From contig DEYM01000061.1 of NCBI GenBank assembly GCA_002364555.1, forward strand, positions 1 through 7,141: 7,141 bases of DNA. The letters are read 5' to 3'. A model generated the notes under the pieces. That model was not told where the DNA came from, did no database searches, and was given only the letters and a program-made list of their open reading frames with translations. Position numbers and translations under genes: made by a program. How positions within the stretch are numbered: position 1 is the first letter of the stretch; each line of letters opens with the position of its first letter. This stretch comes from Phycisphaerales bacterium UBA3158. GTDB taxonomy: Bacteria > Planctomycetota > Phycisphaerae > Phycisphaerales > SM1A02. Shown piece by piece: positions 1 to 5,762 of the stretch.

Positions 1-21
1 CTACCACTGAGCTACACCCGC
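1..21 (-). tRNA. tRNA, 5' end only, probably tRNA-Gly
   Basis: Read on the minus strand, the window edge carries GCGGGTGTAGCTCAGTGG and continues into the D-loop. This gives a seven-base 5' acceptor strand (GCGGGTG), the TA at tRNA positions 8-9, the D-stem GCTC and a D-loop with the invariant GG. The anticodon, T-arm and 3' end lie outside the window, so the isotype is not seen directly. A GCGGG start is typical of bacterial tRNA-Gly, often the GCC isoacceptor, and that is the basis for the name. The gene is transcribed leftward, downstream of the lipoprotein gene on the same strand, with 146 bases between them. Confidence 0.85.
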
Positions 22-65
22 GAGGTATTCACTTGTCGCCAGGTCGCCATCAGGCTCGCCGGCAA

Positions 66-115
66 GTCCGACAGTTTAACAGATCCGCAGCGGATGCTGC
101 CAACACAAGTCGGAC
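66..115. repeat. Nested imperfect palindrome between lipoprotein gene and tRNA
   Basis: Outer arms GTCCGAC (66-72) and GTCGGAC (109-115) are perfect inverted repeats. Inside them are GTT (74-76) with AAC (102-104), then CAG-ATCCGC (80-88) with GCGGAT-(G)-CTG (90-99), almost concentric with the outer arms. About 19 base pairs could form across 50 bases, with small internal loops. As RNA the innermost pairs must open to leave a usable loop. It could be a hairpin ending or protecting the lipoprotein transcript, a folded tRNA leader, or a cruciform or operator. No T-run follows on either strand, so a classical intrinsic terminator is not clear. Confidence 0.5.
74..103 (-). promoter_or_regulatory. 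Candidate promoter of the tRNA gene
   Basis: On the minus strand TTGGCA (103 down to 98) matches five of six bases of the sigma-70 -35 box. After 18 bases comes TTAAAC (79 down to 74); shifted by one base, TAAACT matches four of six of the -10 box at 19 bases spacing. Transcription would start near 67 and give a leader of about 45 bases before the tRNA. The spacer contains the ATCCGC-A-GCGGAT palindrome. The call rests on motif similarity only, and the -10 box is weak. Confidence 0.3.
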
Positions 116-167
116 GTGGCATTATGGCCGCTCTAGAGCCCTGAGCAAGCCCGATGCACCGAAAAAC

Positions 168-731
168 TCATTTGTCGAGCTCAATGGCGAGCTTCTTGAG
201 CTCCATCAGGCGACTGGCAGAGAAGCCCTGATCCCAGAACCATCTCACGACGCCTTCCTTGTCCAATAATAGAAGCCGTCCATTGCGGGGATTCTCGGTC
301 CCGGTGAACTTGGCCACCGGAGTGGCCTCCTTGCCGTAGAGCGTGATGACGATGGCCCAGTCCTCGGCCGGTATGCCGCTTCGCATGCCGTTGTCGATGA
401 CACCCTTGAACATGGAAGGGAAGAGCCCCGGAATAGTAGGGACCTCGATGACCTGGGCCGGGAACTCGACCTGGTTGAGCCCGATGGCCCAGCGGTCGAG
501 ATCGAACTGGGAGTTCTGCGAGTAACCAGCCATGTACAAGGCAGGTTTGCCGAGATACTTCGTTGGCAGTTCCACATGCTCCTTGTCGAGGTTCTCGCCA
601 GTGGCTGTGGGGAACATCTTGCCAGTCGGGTTCTGATTCGGGTATTTGGCCATGCAGCCTCCACTGGTCAGAAGGAAGCCGACGACGACGAGAATCAACA
701 GTACGAAAAAGGGTTGCAGACGCTCAGGCAT
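168..731 (-). CDS. Small lipoprotein, ATP10/thioredoxin-like fold without redox cysteines
   Basis: This 187-residue protein starts with a hydrophobic signal (residues 8-22) ending in SGGC, which suggests lipidation at Cys26 and attachment to a membrane on its outer face. The lipobox is imperfect, with Ser rather than Leu at -3. After the signal the pattern resembles the ATP10/YtfJ-like branch of thioredoxin-fold proteins: FPTATGENL (40-48), a strand GKPALYMAGY (61-70), then Q75-x3-DLDRW (78-81 region), and late on GRLLLLDKEGVVRW (151-164), like the strand-and-turn that closes such domains. Cys26 is the only cysteine, so there is no CxxC and thiol exchange is unlikely; a chaperone or assembly role is possible but unproven. 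The start is well supported by AGGAG seven bases upstream of the ATG. The gene is divergent from the SRPBCC gene. Family assignment is by eye and tentative; export is much surer. Confidence 0.8.
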   Translation of the reverse strand: MPERLQPFFVLLILVVVGFLLTSGGCMAKYPNQNPTGKMFPTATGENLDKEHVELPTKYLGKPALYMAGYSQNSQFDLDRWAIGLNQVEFPAQVIEVPTIPGLFPSMFKGVIDNGMRSGIPAEDWAIVITLYGKEATPVAKFTGTENPRNGRLLLLDKEGVVRWFWDQGFSASRLMELKKLAIELDK

Positions 732-738
732 CAGTCGG

Positions 739-743
739 CTCCT
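739..743 (-). promoter_or_regulatory. Ribosome binding site of the lipoprotein gene, inside a small hairpin
   Basis: AGGAG on the minus strand lies seven bases before the ATG at 731, which fixes the start. The surrounding mRNA reads ATCAG-GAGCCGA-CTGAT followed by G: a five-base-pair stem (730-734 with 742-746) takes up the first two bases of the AGGAG (AG) and the first two bases of the start codon. The stem is short and may be chance. Confidence 0.5.
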
Positions 744-809
744 GATTGGTTGGGAAGTGGAACAAGTTCACAGCATACCGCCTCCATATCCGGGCCAACA
801 ACATCCAAG

Positions 810-1358
810 ATGACTATGCTTCTGACCATGACAAAGAGAACCTCCATCCCAGAACTCGAAGCCGGCGTTCCGGAACTGCCCGCCACCGTTGAACGCCTCG
901 ATGGCGAATACGTCCTCACCGCCAGAGCCCGAATCCCACGGCCGCTCTCCGAGGTCTTCCCGTTCTTCTCCAACGCCCGCAATCTGGCCAAGCTGACACC
1001 CGAGAACATGCACTTCACGATCCTCACCGAAGGCGAGATCGACATGAAGCCCGGAGCCATCCTCGACTACAAACTCAAGGTCAAGGGCCTGCCGGTTCGG
1101 TGGCGCACCGAGATCACCGTCTGGGAGCCACCTCATCGCTTTGCTGACTTGCAGGCCAAGGGGCCCTTCAGGCAATGGATCCACGAACATCGCTTCATCG
1201 ATGAAGGCGACAGCACGCTCATGCAGGATCGGGTTCGATACAAGGTGTGGGGGGGATTCCTCGCCAACTGGCTGGTCAAGCGTGATAATGCCAAGGTGTT
1301 CGCCTACCGCAACAAGGTCATGCAGGAACTCTTTCCACCAAAGGACTCGCACTCGTGA
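810..1358 (+). CDS. SRPBCC (START-like) ligand-binding family protein
   Basis: This 182-residue protein has no signal peptide and should be cytoplasmic. The domain runs from about residue 35 to 172: a first strand (GEYVLTARARIPRP), a helix with NARNLAKLTPENM (55-67), and the signature FADLQAKGPFRQWIHEHRF (111-129), then a strand ending MQDRVRYKVWGG. The FxDxQxxGPFxxWxHxHxF pattern is characteristic of an uncharacterised SRPBCC subgroup related to the coenzyme Q-binding/cyclase-like proteins. These bind hydrophobic ligands in a deep pocket; the ligand here is unknown. ATGs at 810, 816 and 828 are in frame and none has a clear Shine-Dalgarno sequence. I chose 810; 828 would give 176 residues. 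An upstream ATG at 576 would overlap the opposite lipoprotein gene by about 155 bases and adds non-conserved sequence. A seven-G run at 1249-1255 is read through in frame. The stop overlaps the start of the next gene, implying one operon. Confidence 0.88.
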   Translation: MTMLLTMTKRTSIPELEAGVPELPATVERLDGEYVLTARARIPRPLSEVFPFFSNARNLAKLTPENMHFTILTEGEIDMKPGAILDYKLKVKGLPVRWRTEITVWEPPHRFADLQAKGPFRQWIHEHRFIDEGDSTLMQDRVRYKVWGGFLANWLVKRDNAKVFAYRNKVMQELFPPKDSHS

Positions 1359-1804
1359 CACCCGAACTCCAGCTCGAAGTCAATCTGATCGCCCAGGCGG
1401 TCGCCACCTTCGGCATGTTCGGGGTCATCTGGCTGGTCCAGCTGTGCACCTATCCATTGCAGGTGCATGTGCCCGCCGAGGACTTCGTCGACTACCAGGC
1501 CGGACACATGCGACGCATCACCTATGTCGTTGGTCCATTGATGCTGGTGGAAGCGGGGACCGCCGCCTGGATGCTGTTCATCCCGATGAGCGACTGCGGC
1601 ACGACCCTGTCATGGATCGGCATGGGGCTGGTGTTCCTCGTCTGGATCTCCACCATCGTCCTGCAGGTTCCCTGCCACTGGAAGCTCGAGAGAGGCAAGG
1701 ACGATGCCGCCATCAGGAAACTGGTGGCCACCAACTGGGTCCGCACGCTCGGTTGGAGTGCCAGGGCGGTCGTTGTGGGCTGGATGCTGGTGGAAAACCT
1801 TTAG
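1355..1804 (+). CDS. Four-helix membrane protein coupled to the SRPBCC gene
   Basis: This 149-residue protein starts at a GTG that shares GTGA with the stop codon of the preceding gene, so the two are probably translationally coupled and may act together. Hydrophobic segments lie at about 11-31, 55-76, 85-106 and 131-147. Polar residues that look conserved sit at the membrane edges: TYPL (32-35), HMRRI (51-55), GPLMLVE (60-66), QVPCHW (104-109) and ATNWVRTLGWSAR. The His51/Arg53/Arg54 and Cys107/His108 groups could bind a ligand, a heme or a metal, but that is speculation. I recall similar short proteins annotated only as hypothetical in several bacterial phyla, loosely like the DUF1772 type; I cannot assign a family with confidence. 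With a SRPBCC partner, handling of a lipid or quinone-like compound is a reasonable guess. A weak hairpin follows the stop. Confidence 0.85.
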   Translation: MTPELQLEVNLIAQAVATFGMFGVIWLVQLCTYPLQVHVPAEDFVDYQAGHMRRITYVVGPLMLVEAGTAAWMLFIPMSDCGTTLSWIGMGLVFLVWISTIVLQVPCHWKLERGKDDAAIRKLVATNWVRTLGWSARAVVVGWMLVENL

Positions 1805-1805
1805 C

Positions 1806-1821
1806 GGCATGAGTTTATGCC
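1806..1821 (+). terminator. Weak hairpin after the SRPBCC/membrane-protein pair
   Basis: GGCAT and ATGCC form a five-base-pair stem around a six-base loop, directly after the TAG stop and followed by ATTGTTTC. The stem is short and the T-run is interrupted, so termination here would be inefficient. It may instead be chance. Confidence 0.25.
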
Positions 1822-1830
1822 ATTGTTTCA

Positions 1831-1859
1831 TTGCGGGACAGTCGGCCAGTCTCTAGACT
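1831..1859 (+). promoter_or_regulatory. Candidate promoter of the dockerin-protein gene
   Basis: TTGCGG (1831-1836) and TAGACT (1854-1859) are separated by 17 bases and match the sigma-70 boxes at three and four positions. The -10 box overlaps a small inverted repeat AGTCT-CT-AGACT (1848-1859), which could be an operator. The resulting leader would be about 40 bases. This is motif similarity only. Confidence 0.28.
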
Positions 1860-1896
1860 ATTTGGGCTATCGGATCACTTTCAATTCTATTTTTGT

Positions 1897-1900
1897 GGGG
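1897..1900 (+). promoter_or_regulatory. GGGG ribosome binding site deciding the ATG at 1908
   Basis: GTGGGG ends seven bases before the ATG at 1908 but only one base before the ATG at 1902. The spacing favours 1908, which also gives a compact signal peptide beginning MRLLTGFF. A TTG at 1893 in the same frame has no such site. Confidence 0.45.
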
Positions 1901-1907
1901 TATGAGC

Positions 1908-3521
1908 ATGCGGCTTCTGACTGGCTTTTTCGTGGCAGGACTTCTGGCGAGCGTGTCCTTCGTTTCAACGGCATCCGCAGAAGATTGCCTGATGCCCGAT
2001 ACCAATCCATTCGCCCAGACGAACAGCACATTCGGATGGTTCTTTGACTACGAGAATTCCATCATCTTCAGTGAATCCCTGAGATACACCAACGTGCCTC
2101 CATTCGATGCCCAGTGGAAGAAGCTGGAGCAGATCGAGAAGAATGATCCAGTGGTCGTCGTCCGCGAGAAGCAGAACGACAACGGTACCTGGTTCACCGA
2201 ATGTGTGAAGATCGAGGAACCCGTGCTTGTGACGACCTGGGCAGCGCCTCTTCTTGCCAGCGATGGATACGAGCAGCGTTTGAGCGAACTCGATGGCAAT
2301 CATGAACTGCTCGCGTACATAACCGCCAACAATCAACTCAATACCCATGGAGACAATCAGAACCAGACCATCTGGTTTGCCAAGCATGGTCAGACAACCG
2401 AATTCCTGGACGAGTTCTATCAACGACAGAACTTCGACATGACTCGTGAATGCCTGAACATGTCTGAAATGAAGTCTTACTACGAGAATCTCGAAGCGTG
2501 TCAGCAGTCGATTCTCTGGGGTCTCCCGACCGTCGGTGTGCCGTACGGCTTCGGCTGGACCAGTGATGCCTATGGCCCCAATGGTCTGCCCTGGTGGAAC
2601 ACCAGCCTGTACGTCGGCGTCGTCGATCGCCGGGCGCTCACCCGGCCCTCCTACAACGCCACCATCATCTCCCAGCTGGAAGCGGAGGAGAACAATCAGT
2701 TTCTCCCGTCGAACAGGAAGATCGCGACAAACGACGGTGTGCCCAGCTGGGATGCGTCCAGTCAGAGCTACGCGCTTCCGATGGGCGATGTACTCAATGG
2801 GAACTCATCCACAGACGCCTACACACGCGGAGTCTGGGAGGCGTTGTGTCCCGGATACGACTGTGAGGGGAAATTCGGATTCCTTGCGTGGGACGGGTCT
2901 CGCTCGCCGTACGATCCGTTGAACGCGGCGCGTGAGGTCTTCGCCGTCGAGGGTACCTCGCTCGACGACTACTACGACGAATTTGGCGACCCAATCGAAC
3001 TCATCGATATTCCAATCGAGGTCTTCAACAAGTGGTTGACCGCCTACCAGCACGACAACTGGGTGTCCGACACGCCGCCATGGTCCTCCGGTGCCGGTTT
3101 TCCCTTCGCTTCAATCGGTCTGACGGTCAACTGGATCCAGACATCGGTGAATGAACCTCTGGCACTGTCGGAATTCATACTCAAGGGTCGAGCACCCATC
3201 ACATGGATCGCCAAGCGTTCCGGATCGCAGTATCTGGGGGAACGCCAGCCGGGGCAGGTCTCGTGGTGCGACTCCTGCCTGGGCGATCTCGACATGAGTG
3301 GAAGCGTCGACGTGGGGGATCTTCTGATGCTTCTGCAGGCCTACGGGCATCCGCAGCCATGCATGACCTTCGATGACACGCCATACTTCGTGTTCACCGA
3401 CGAACAGCCGTCGATGAAGGATGTCGGTGTGGCTCAGATTCTTGCCTTGATCGACCACTGGGGTGAATGCAACGGTTGGCCGCCGCTCCTGGAACATCTC
3501 CGGCCAGCGGACTGCCAGTGA
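1908..3521 (+). CDS. Exported protein of unknown function with C-terminal dockerin-like repeat
   Basis: This 537-residue protein begins with a clear Sec signal peptide (MRLLTGFF..., hydrophobic to about residue 20, with cleavage likely after STASA near residue 24). The next roughly 425 residues are rich in Trp, Tyr, Asn and Asp and match no family I recognise. There are no obvious membrane segments, and the composition suggests a secreted enzyme or binding protein. The C-terminus has WCDSCLGDLDMSGSVDVGDL (453-472): residues 460-471 fit the calcium-binding loop D-x-D-x-S-G-x-V-D-x-x-D of a type I dockerin repeat. A degenerate second half, DVGVAQILALIDHWGEC (505-521), keeps the helix but lacks the loop. 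This ending is common in secreted proteins of Phycisphaerae, where it probably serves in attachment or sorting rather than cellulosome assembly. The gene stands alone, with its own candidate promoter, and converges on the small membrane-protein gene. Secretion is sure; function is unknown. Confidence 0.88.
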   Translation: MRLLTGFFVAGLLASVSFVSTASAEDCLMPDTNPFAQTNSTFGWFFDYENSIIFSESLRYTNVPPFDAQWKKLEQIEKNDPVVVVREKQNDNGTWFTECVKIEEPVLVTTWAAPLLASDGYEQRLSELDGNHELLAYITANNQLNTHGDNQNQTIWFAKHGQTTEFLDEFYQRQNFDMTRECLNMSEMKSYYENLEACQQSILWGLPTVGVPYGFGWTSDAYGPNGLPWWNTSLYVGVVDRRALTRPSYNATIISQLEAEENNQFLPSNRKIATNDGVPSWDASSQSYALPMGDVLNGNSSTDAYTRGVWEALCPGYDCEGKFGFLAWDGSRSPYDPLNAAREVFAVEGTSLDDYYDEFGDPIELIDIPIEVFNKWLTAYQHDNWVSDTPPWSSGAGFPFASIGLTVNWIQTSVNEPLALSEFILKGRAPITWIAKRSGSQYLGERQPGQVSWCDSCLGDLDMSGSVDVGDLLMLLQAYGHPQPCMTFDDTPYFVFTDEQPSMKDVGVAQILALIDHWGECNGWPPLLEHLRPADCQ

Positions 3522-3552
3522 ACATCTGAGTATGTAGACCAATCGAATGCAT

Positions 3553-3590
3553 TGCACGCCGAGGCGGATCCGTCCGCCATCGGCGTTGCA
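3553..3590. terminator. Long bulged hairpin between convergent genes
   Basis: The left arm (3553-3568, TGC-ACGCCGA-GGCGGA) pairs with the right arm (3573-3590) over 16 base pairs, interrupted only by unpaired A3579 and T3587, around a four-base loop TCCG. It lies 31 bases after the plus-strand stop at 3521 and directly after the minus-strand stop at 3592. That position is what one expects of a shared bidirectional terminator. Neither side has a real T-run, so release may need Rho, or the hairpin may act mainly as a 3'-end stabiliser. Confidence 0.6.
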
Positions 3591-3591
3591 C

Positions 3592-4056
3592 TCATGATTC
3601 CGAGCATCGGCTTGGACAGCCGGTCATCTTCAGCAGGAACAGGCACGTCGGGAACAGGATGAAACTGGTGAGGAATCCTTCCCACGGCATGGTGGGTTCG
3701 CCCGTATTCCAGATGACGCCGATCCACGTGATGGTTCCAATCACCAGTGTGGCCAGCGACAGTACGTAGGCGAGTCTGGTCATCTTCAGCTTTCTGGTGC
3801 CATTGGCCAGGCACGTCGTCAGCAGCCCCATCATCGATGTGAAGATGATCGTGATGGCGGTGACCATGATCTTCAGCAGGATGATGCTGTCGATGCTGTC
3901 CGCAAACATGGCGAACATGGACAGGACGCATCCCGCAAGGCTGAAAACCAGAGTCGACATGAACAGAAGCCAGAAGCTTCGCCCCCAGCCCTGAAGTTCA
4001 GTCGTTGGACGAAATGGGCTGGACATGCTGTATTCGACAGGGGCGAATTGACTCAT
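3592..4056 (-). CDS. Small four-helix membrane protein, function unknown
   Basis: The product has 154 residues from the ATG at 4056. A polar N-terminus of about 26 residues is followed by hydrophobic segments at roughly 28-52, 57-83, 93-115 and 124-144, joined by short loops, including a basic one (NGTRKLKMTR, about 85-94) that should face the cytoplasm. The tail is short and contains two cysteines (GCPSRCSES). I recognise no family. The start is ambiguous: AGGA at 4069-4072 is twelve bases before the ATG but six bases before an in-frame TTG at 4062, which would add two residues. It lies 115 bases downstream of the transporter gene on the same strand and could be co-transcribed, but the gap contains a palindrome and may hold its own promoter. 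Coding status is supported by the consistent membrane pattern over the full length. Confidence 0.75.
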   Translation of the reverse strand: MSQFAPVEYSMSSPFRPTTELQGWGRSFWLLFMSTLVFSLAGCVLSMFAMFADSIDSIILLKIMVTAITIIFTSMMGLLTTCLANGTRKLKMTRLAYVLSLATLVIGTITWIGVIWNTGEPTMPWEGFLTSFILFPTCLFLLKMTGCPSRCSES

Positions 4057-4103
4057 GACCAAGAAAGATCCTGAGAAGGGGTGCCTGCGCCGACTTTGGA
4101 GAA

Positions 4104-4117
4104 CTAATCACGATTAG
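4104..4117. promoter_or_regulatory. Palindrome upstream of the small membrane-protein gene, possible operator
   Basis: CTAATC-AC-GATTAG is a perfect inverted repeat with six-base arms and a two-base centre. It is AT-rich in a GC-rich neighbourhood and lies 47 bases before the ATG at 4056, in the gap after the transporter gene. Size and symmetry fit a dimeric regulator's site. No convincing -35/-10 pair is seen around it, so the role is inferred from position. Confidence 0.35.
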
Positions 4118-4171
4118 GCGTCATTCCAGAGGGTACAGGCCGGATAACCGGTCCCCAATCGACCGATGGGA

Positions 4172-5581
4172 TCAGCCTGTCGTCGGGGGGGAATTGGGAT
4201 GTGGGTCCAGATTCTCGTTGTCATCGGTGACGGCATTGTCCCAGCCGGGTCTGGTCTCATGCATCTTCAGGGCCGCCAGCGTCGCCAGGAACATCGCGAT
4301 GAGGAACACGACCAGCGTCTGCTGATAGGTGTGGAGTGTCGAGGAGGTGTCGCTGCTGACGAACAGTCCGGGTATGAACTGGAGCAGGGCTCCCGACATG
4401 ATGCCAACGGCATTCACCGAGCCGATGGCAGCGCCGGAGTAGCCTCTTGGCAACGACTCGCAGACGGCGGGAAAGACGAGGACGCCTGTTCCCAGCAGCA
4501 GTCCGTTGACGAAGAGCTGGATGACGGTGCTGGTGTAGGACTCGACCGGTGTGAAGATCACAACCGCGATGGCCAGTGTGCTTCCGATGCTGCCGACGAC
4601 CATCAGCGGCTTTCGTCGACCCCACCAGTCCGCGATGAGACCTGAGATGACCGCGCCGATGCCCATGCCGATGAACATCCAGCTGTTGAGCTTCAAGGCA
4701 TCGTCGCGACTGAACTTGAACGCCTCCTGGAGCGGAACGTCCCAGAGTCCGTAGAAACCAAAGACACTGGCGCAGATTCCTCCATAGAAAACCATGCCAA
4801 GCCAGACCTGTCTGGTTCGTATCAGTTCGAGGAAGGACTGTCCGATGCTGATGTGCCCCGACATCGCGGGCTGGGCATGTCCACTCGGCGATGAGCGGAT
4901 GACCATCACGATCAGCAGGGCGATCACGCCACCGAGTGCCGCCAGCCACTGGGTGATGGTTCGCCACGACATCGAATGGAGCAGCTCGCCGATGCCGGCA
5001 TTGCCGATGATCGCGCCGCCGCAGAACAGCAGATCGATGAGGCCCATGGCCAATGCGAACTGGGAGGGTCTGATCCAGCGGCGAGCGATGAGGCCTGCCC
5101 CTGGAAAGGCGAATCCGGCGGATACGCCCATGAACGCTCTGGAGATCACCAGGGTCCAGTAGTTGTCGAGCAGGCTGAACGACAACGTGGCCAATGAGCA
5201 GATCAAGGCTGCCGCTGACAGAAGCCATTTCAGATTATGTCGATCGAGCATCAGGCCGGCGGGTAGCTGGATCAAGGCGTAGGTGAAGAGGAAACTCGAA
5301 GCGAGCAGGCTTGATTGCGTTCCAGTAATGGACAGCTCGCTGGAGAGCGAGCCGTTGATGGCCGCATAGCTGGTCTGCAGGATCAGCTGATAGACGACGA
5401 ATATCGTGGCGATGAGCCAGATCAGCCAGCCATGGAGAAATGGGGGGTTTGAATCGAGTTGCTTCAACGGGGCACCATCTGGTTCATCAGGGTAGAGGAT
5501 CAGGACTATCGTCCCCGAGTCGATGAAAGTGTGAGCAGGATTGATCAGTTTGTCCCGTTCAAAGGCCTCCTGATGAGCCAT
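4172..5581 (-). CDS. Major facilitator superfamily transporter
   Basis: This is a 469-residue inner-membrane transporter of typical MFS length with about twelve membrane helices, the first near residues 51-71. The loop between helices 2 and 3 has a motif A variant, GLMLDRHNLKWLL (about 109-121), and the matching loop in the second half has GLIADWWGRRKPLM (about 314-327). Helix 4 carries RAFMGVSAGFAFPGAGLIARRW, usual for this superfamily. A central hydrophilic loop (about 229-258) separates the halves. The style recalls the anion:cation symporter and OPA-like branches, but the substrate cannot be read. The chosen ATG has GAGG seven bases upstream. ATGs at 5620 and 5596 are in frame, would add 13 and 5 residues, and lack a well-placed site. 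Even so, about 50 polar residues precede helix 1, longer than usual, and about 30 polar residues follow the last helix. A seven-C run (coding strand) lies near the 3' end. The gene is divergent from the sulfotransferase, so a shared regulatory region is possible. Confidence 0.92.
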   Translation of the reverse strand: MAHQEAFERDKLINPAHTFIDSGTIVLILYPDEPDGAPLKQLDSNPPFLHGWLIWLIATIFVVYQLILQTSYAAINGSLSSELSITGTQSSLLASSFLFTYALIQLPAGLMLDRHNLKWLLSAAALICSLATLSFSLLDNYWTLVISRAFMGVSAGFAFPGAGLIARRWIRPSQFALAMGLIDLLFCGGAIIGNAGIGELLHSMSWRTITQWLAALGGVIALLIVMVIRSSPSGHAQPAMSGHISIGQSFLELIRTRQVWLGMVFYGGICASVFGFYGLWDVPLQEAFKFSRDDALKLNSWMFIGMGIGAVISGLIADWWGRRKPLMVVGSIGSTLAIAVVIFTPVESYTSTVIQLFVNGLLLGTGVLVFPAVCESLPRGYSGAAIGSVNAVGIMSGALLQFIPGLFVSSDTSSTLHTYQQTLVVFLIAMFLATLAALKMHETRPGWDNAVTDDNENLDPHPNSPPTTG

Positions 5582-5588
5582 CTTCCAG

Positions 5589-5592
5589 CCTC
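5589..5592 (-). promoter_or_regulatory. GAGG ribosome binding site deciding the transporter start
   Basis: On the minus strand GAGG lies seven bases before the ATG at 5581. The ATG at 5620 has only AGG directly abutting it, and the one at 5596 has nothing. This favours the shortest of the three starts, though planctomycete genes often lack such sites. Confidence 0.45.
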
Positions 5593-5620
5593 GCATGGCT
5601 GTGAAGAGGGGTAATTTCAT

Positions 5621-5750
5621 CCTGTGAAGTCAATTTCGCCCCAGTACGGCACTTTAAGGAGGCTCCAAGGCCACTTGTGGCGTATTTTTCTTCCGGTGGG
5701 CGTCGGCTATTCGTTTCGGATCCGGCTCCATCGAAACCAGCGACACCTTG
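5621..5750. other. Divergent intergenic region between transporter and sulfotransferase
   Basis: This region should hold the promoters of both divergent genes, but I see no convincing -35/-10 pair on either strand. It contains an unusually perfect Shine-Dalgarno match, TAAGGAGG at 5655-5662, far from the sulfotransferase start. The nearest plus-strand start codons are a TTG at 5675 and a GTG at 5677. The GTG would open a 24-residue frame that stops at 5749-5751, touching the real ribosome binding site. No conserved structure was recognised. Confidence 0.4.
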
Positions 5751-5755
5751 AGGAG
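5751..5755 (+). promoter_or_regulatory. Ribosome binding site of the sulfotransferase gene
   Basis: AGGAG lies seven bases before the ATG at 5763 and fixes that start. The product then begins with a complete signal peptide. Confidence 0.75.
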
Positions 5756-5762
5756 AGATTCG

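Noticed and set aside
33..269. Small plus-strand frame of 78 residues near the tRNA
   Set aside because: It covers the palindrome and runs into the 3' part of the opposite lipoprotein gene, with no motif and no good ribosome binding site.
576..809. N-terminal extension of the SRPBCC protein from an ATG at 576
   Set aside because: It would overlap the lipoprotein gene on the other strand by about 155 bases, and the added residues look non-coding.
1249..1255. Seven-G run as a possible frameshift in the SRPBCC gene (another at 4185-4191 in the transporter)
   Set aside because: Both frames continue with family-consistent protein across or up to the run, so there is no sign of disruption or programmed slippage.
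768..1361. Open frame of 197 residues antisense to the SRPBCC gene
   Set aside because: It is the mirror of codon bias in the real gene. The plus-strand frame has the family signature FADLQAKGPF...HEHRF.
3434..3931. Open frame of 165 residues on the minus strand, rich in His and Asp
   Set aside because: It crosses the convergent hairpin and overlaps parts of two better-supported genes in another frame.
4257..5228. Open frame of 323 residues on the minus strand
   Set aside because: It overlaps the transporter gene in another frame and is full of Arg, His and Gly with no domain pattern. It is a shadow of a GC-rich gene.
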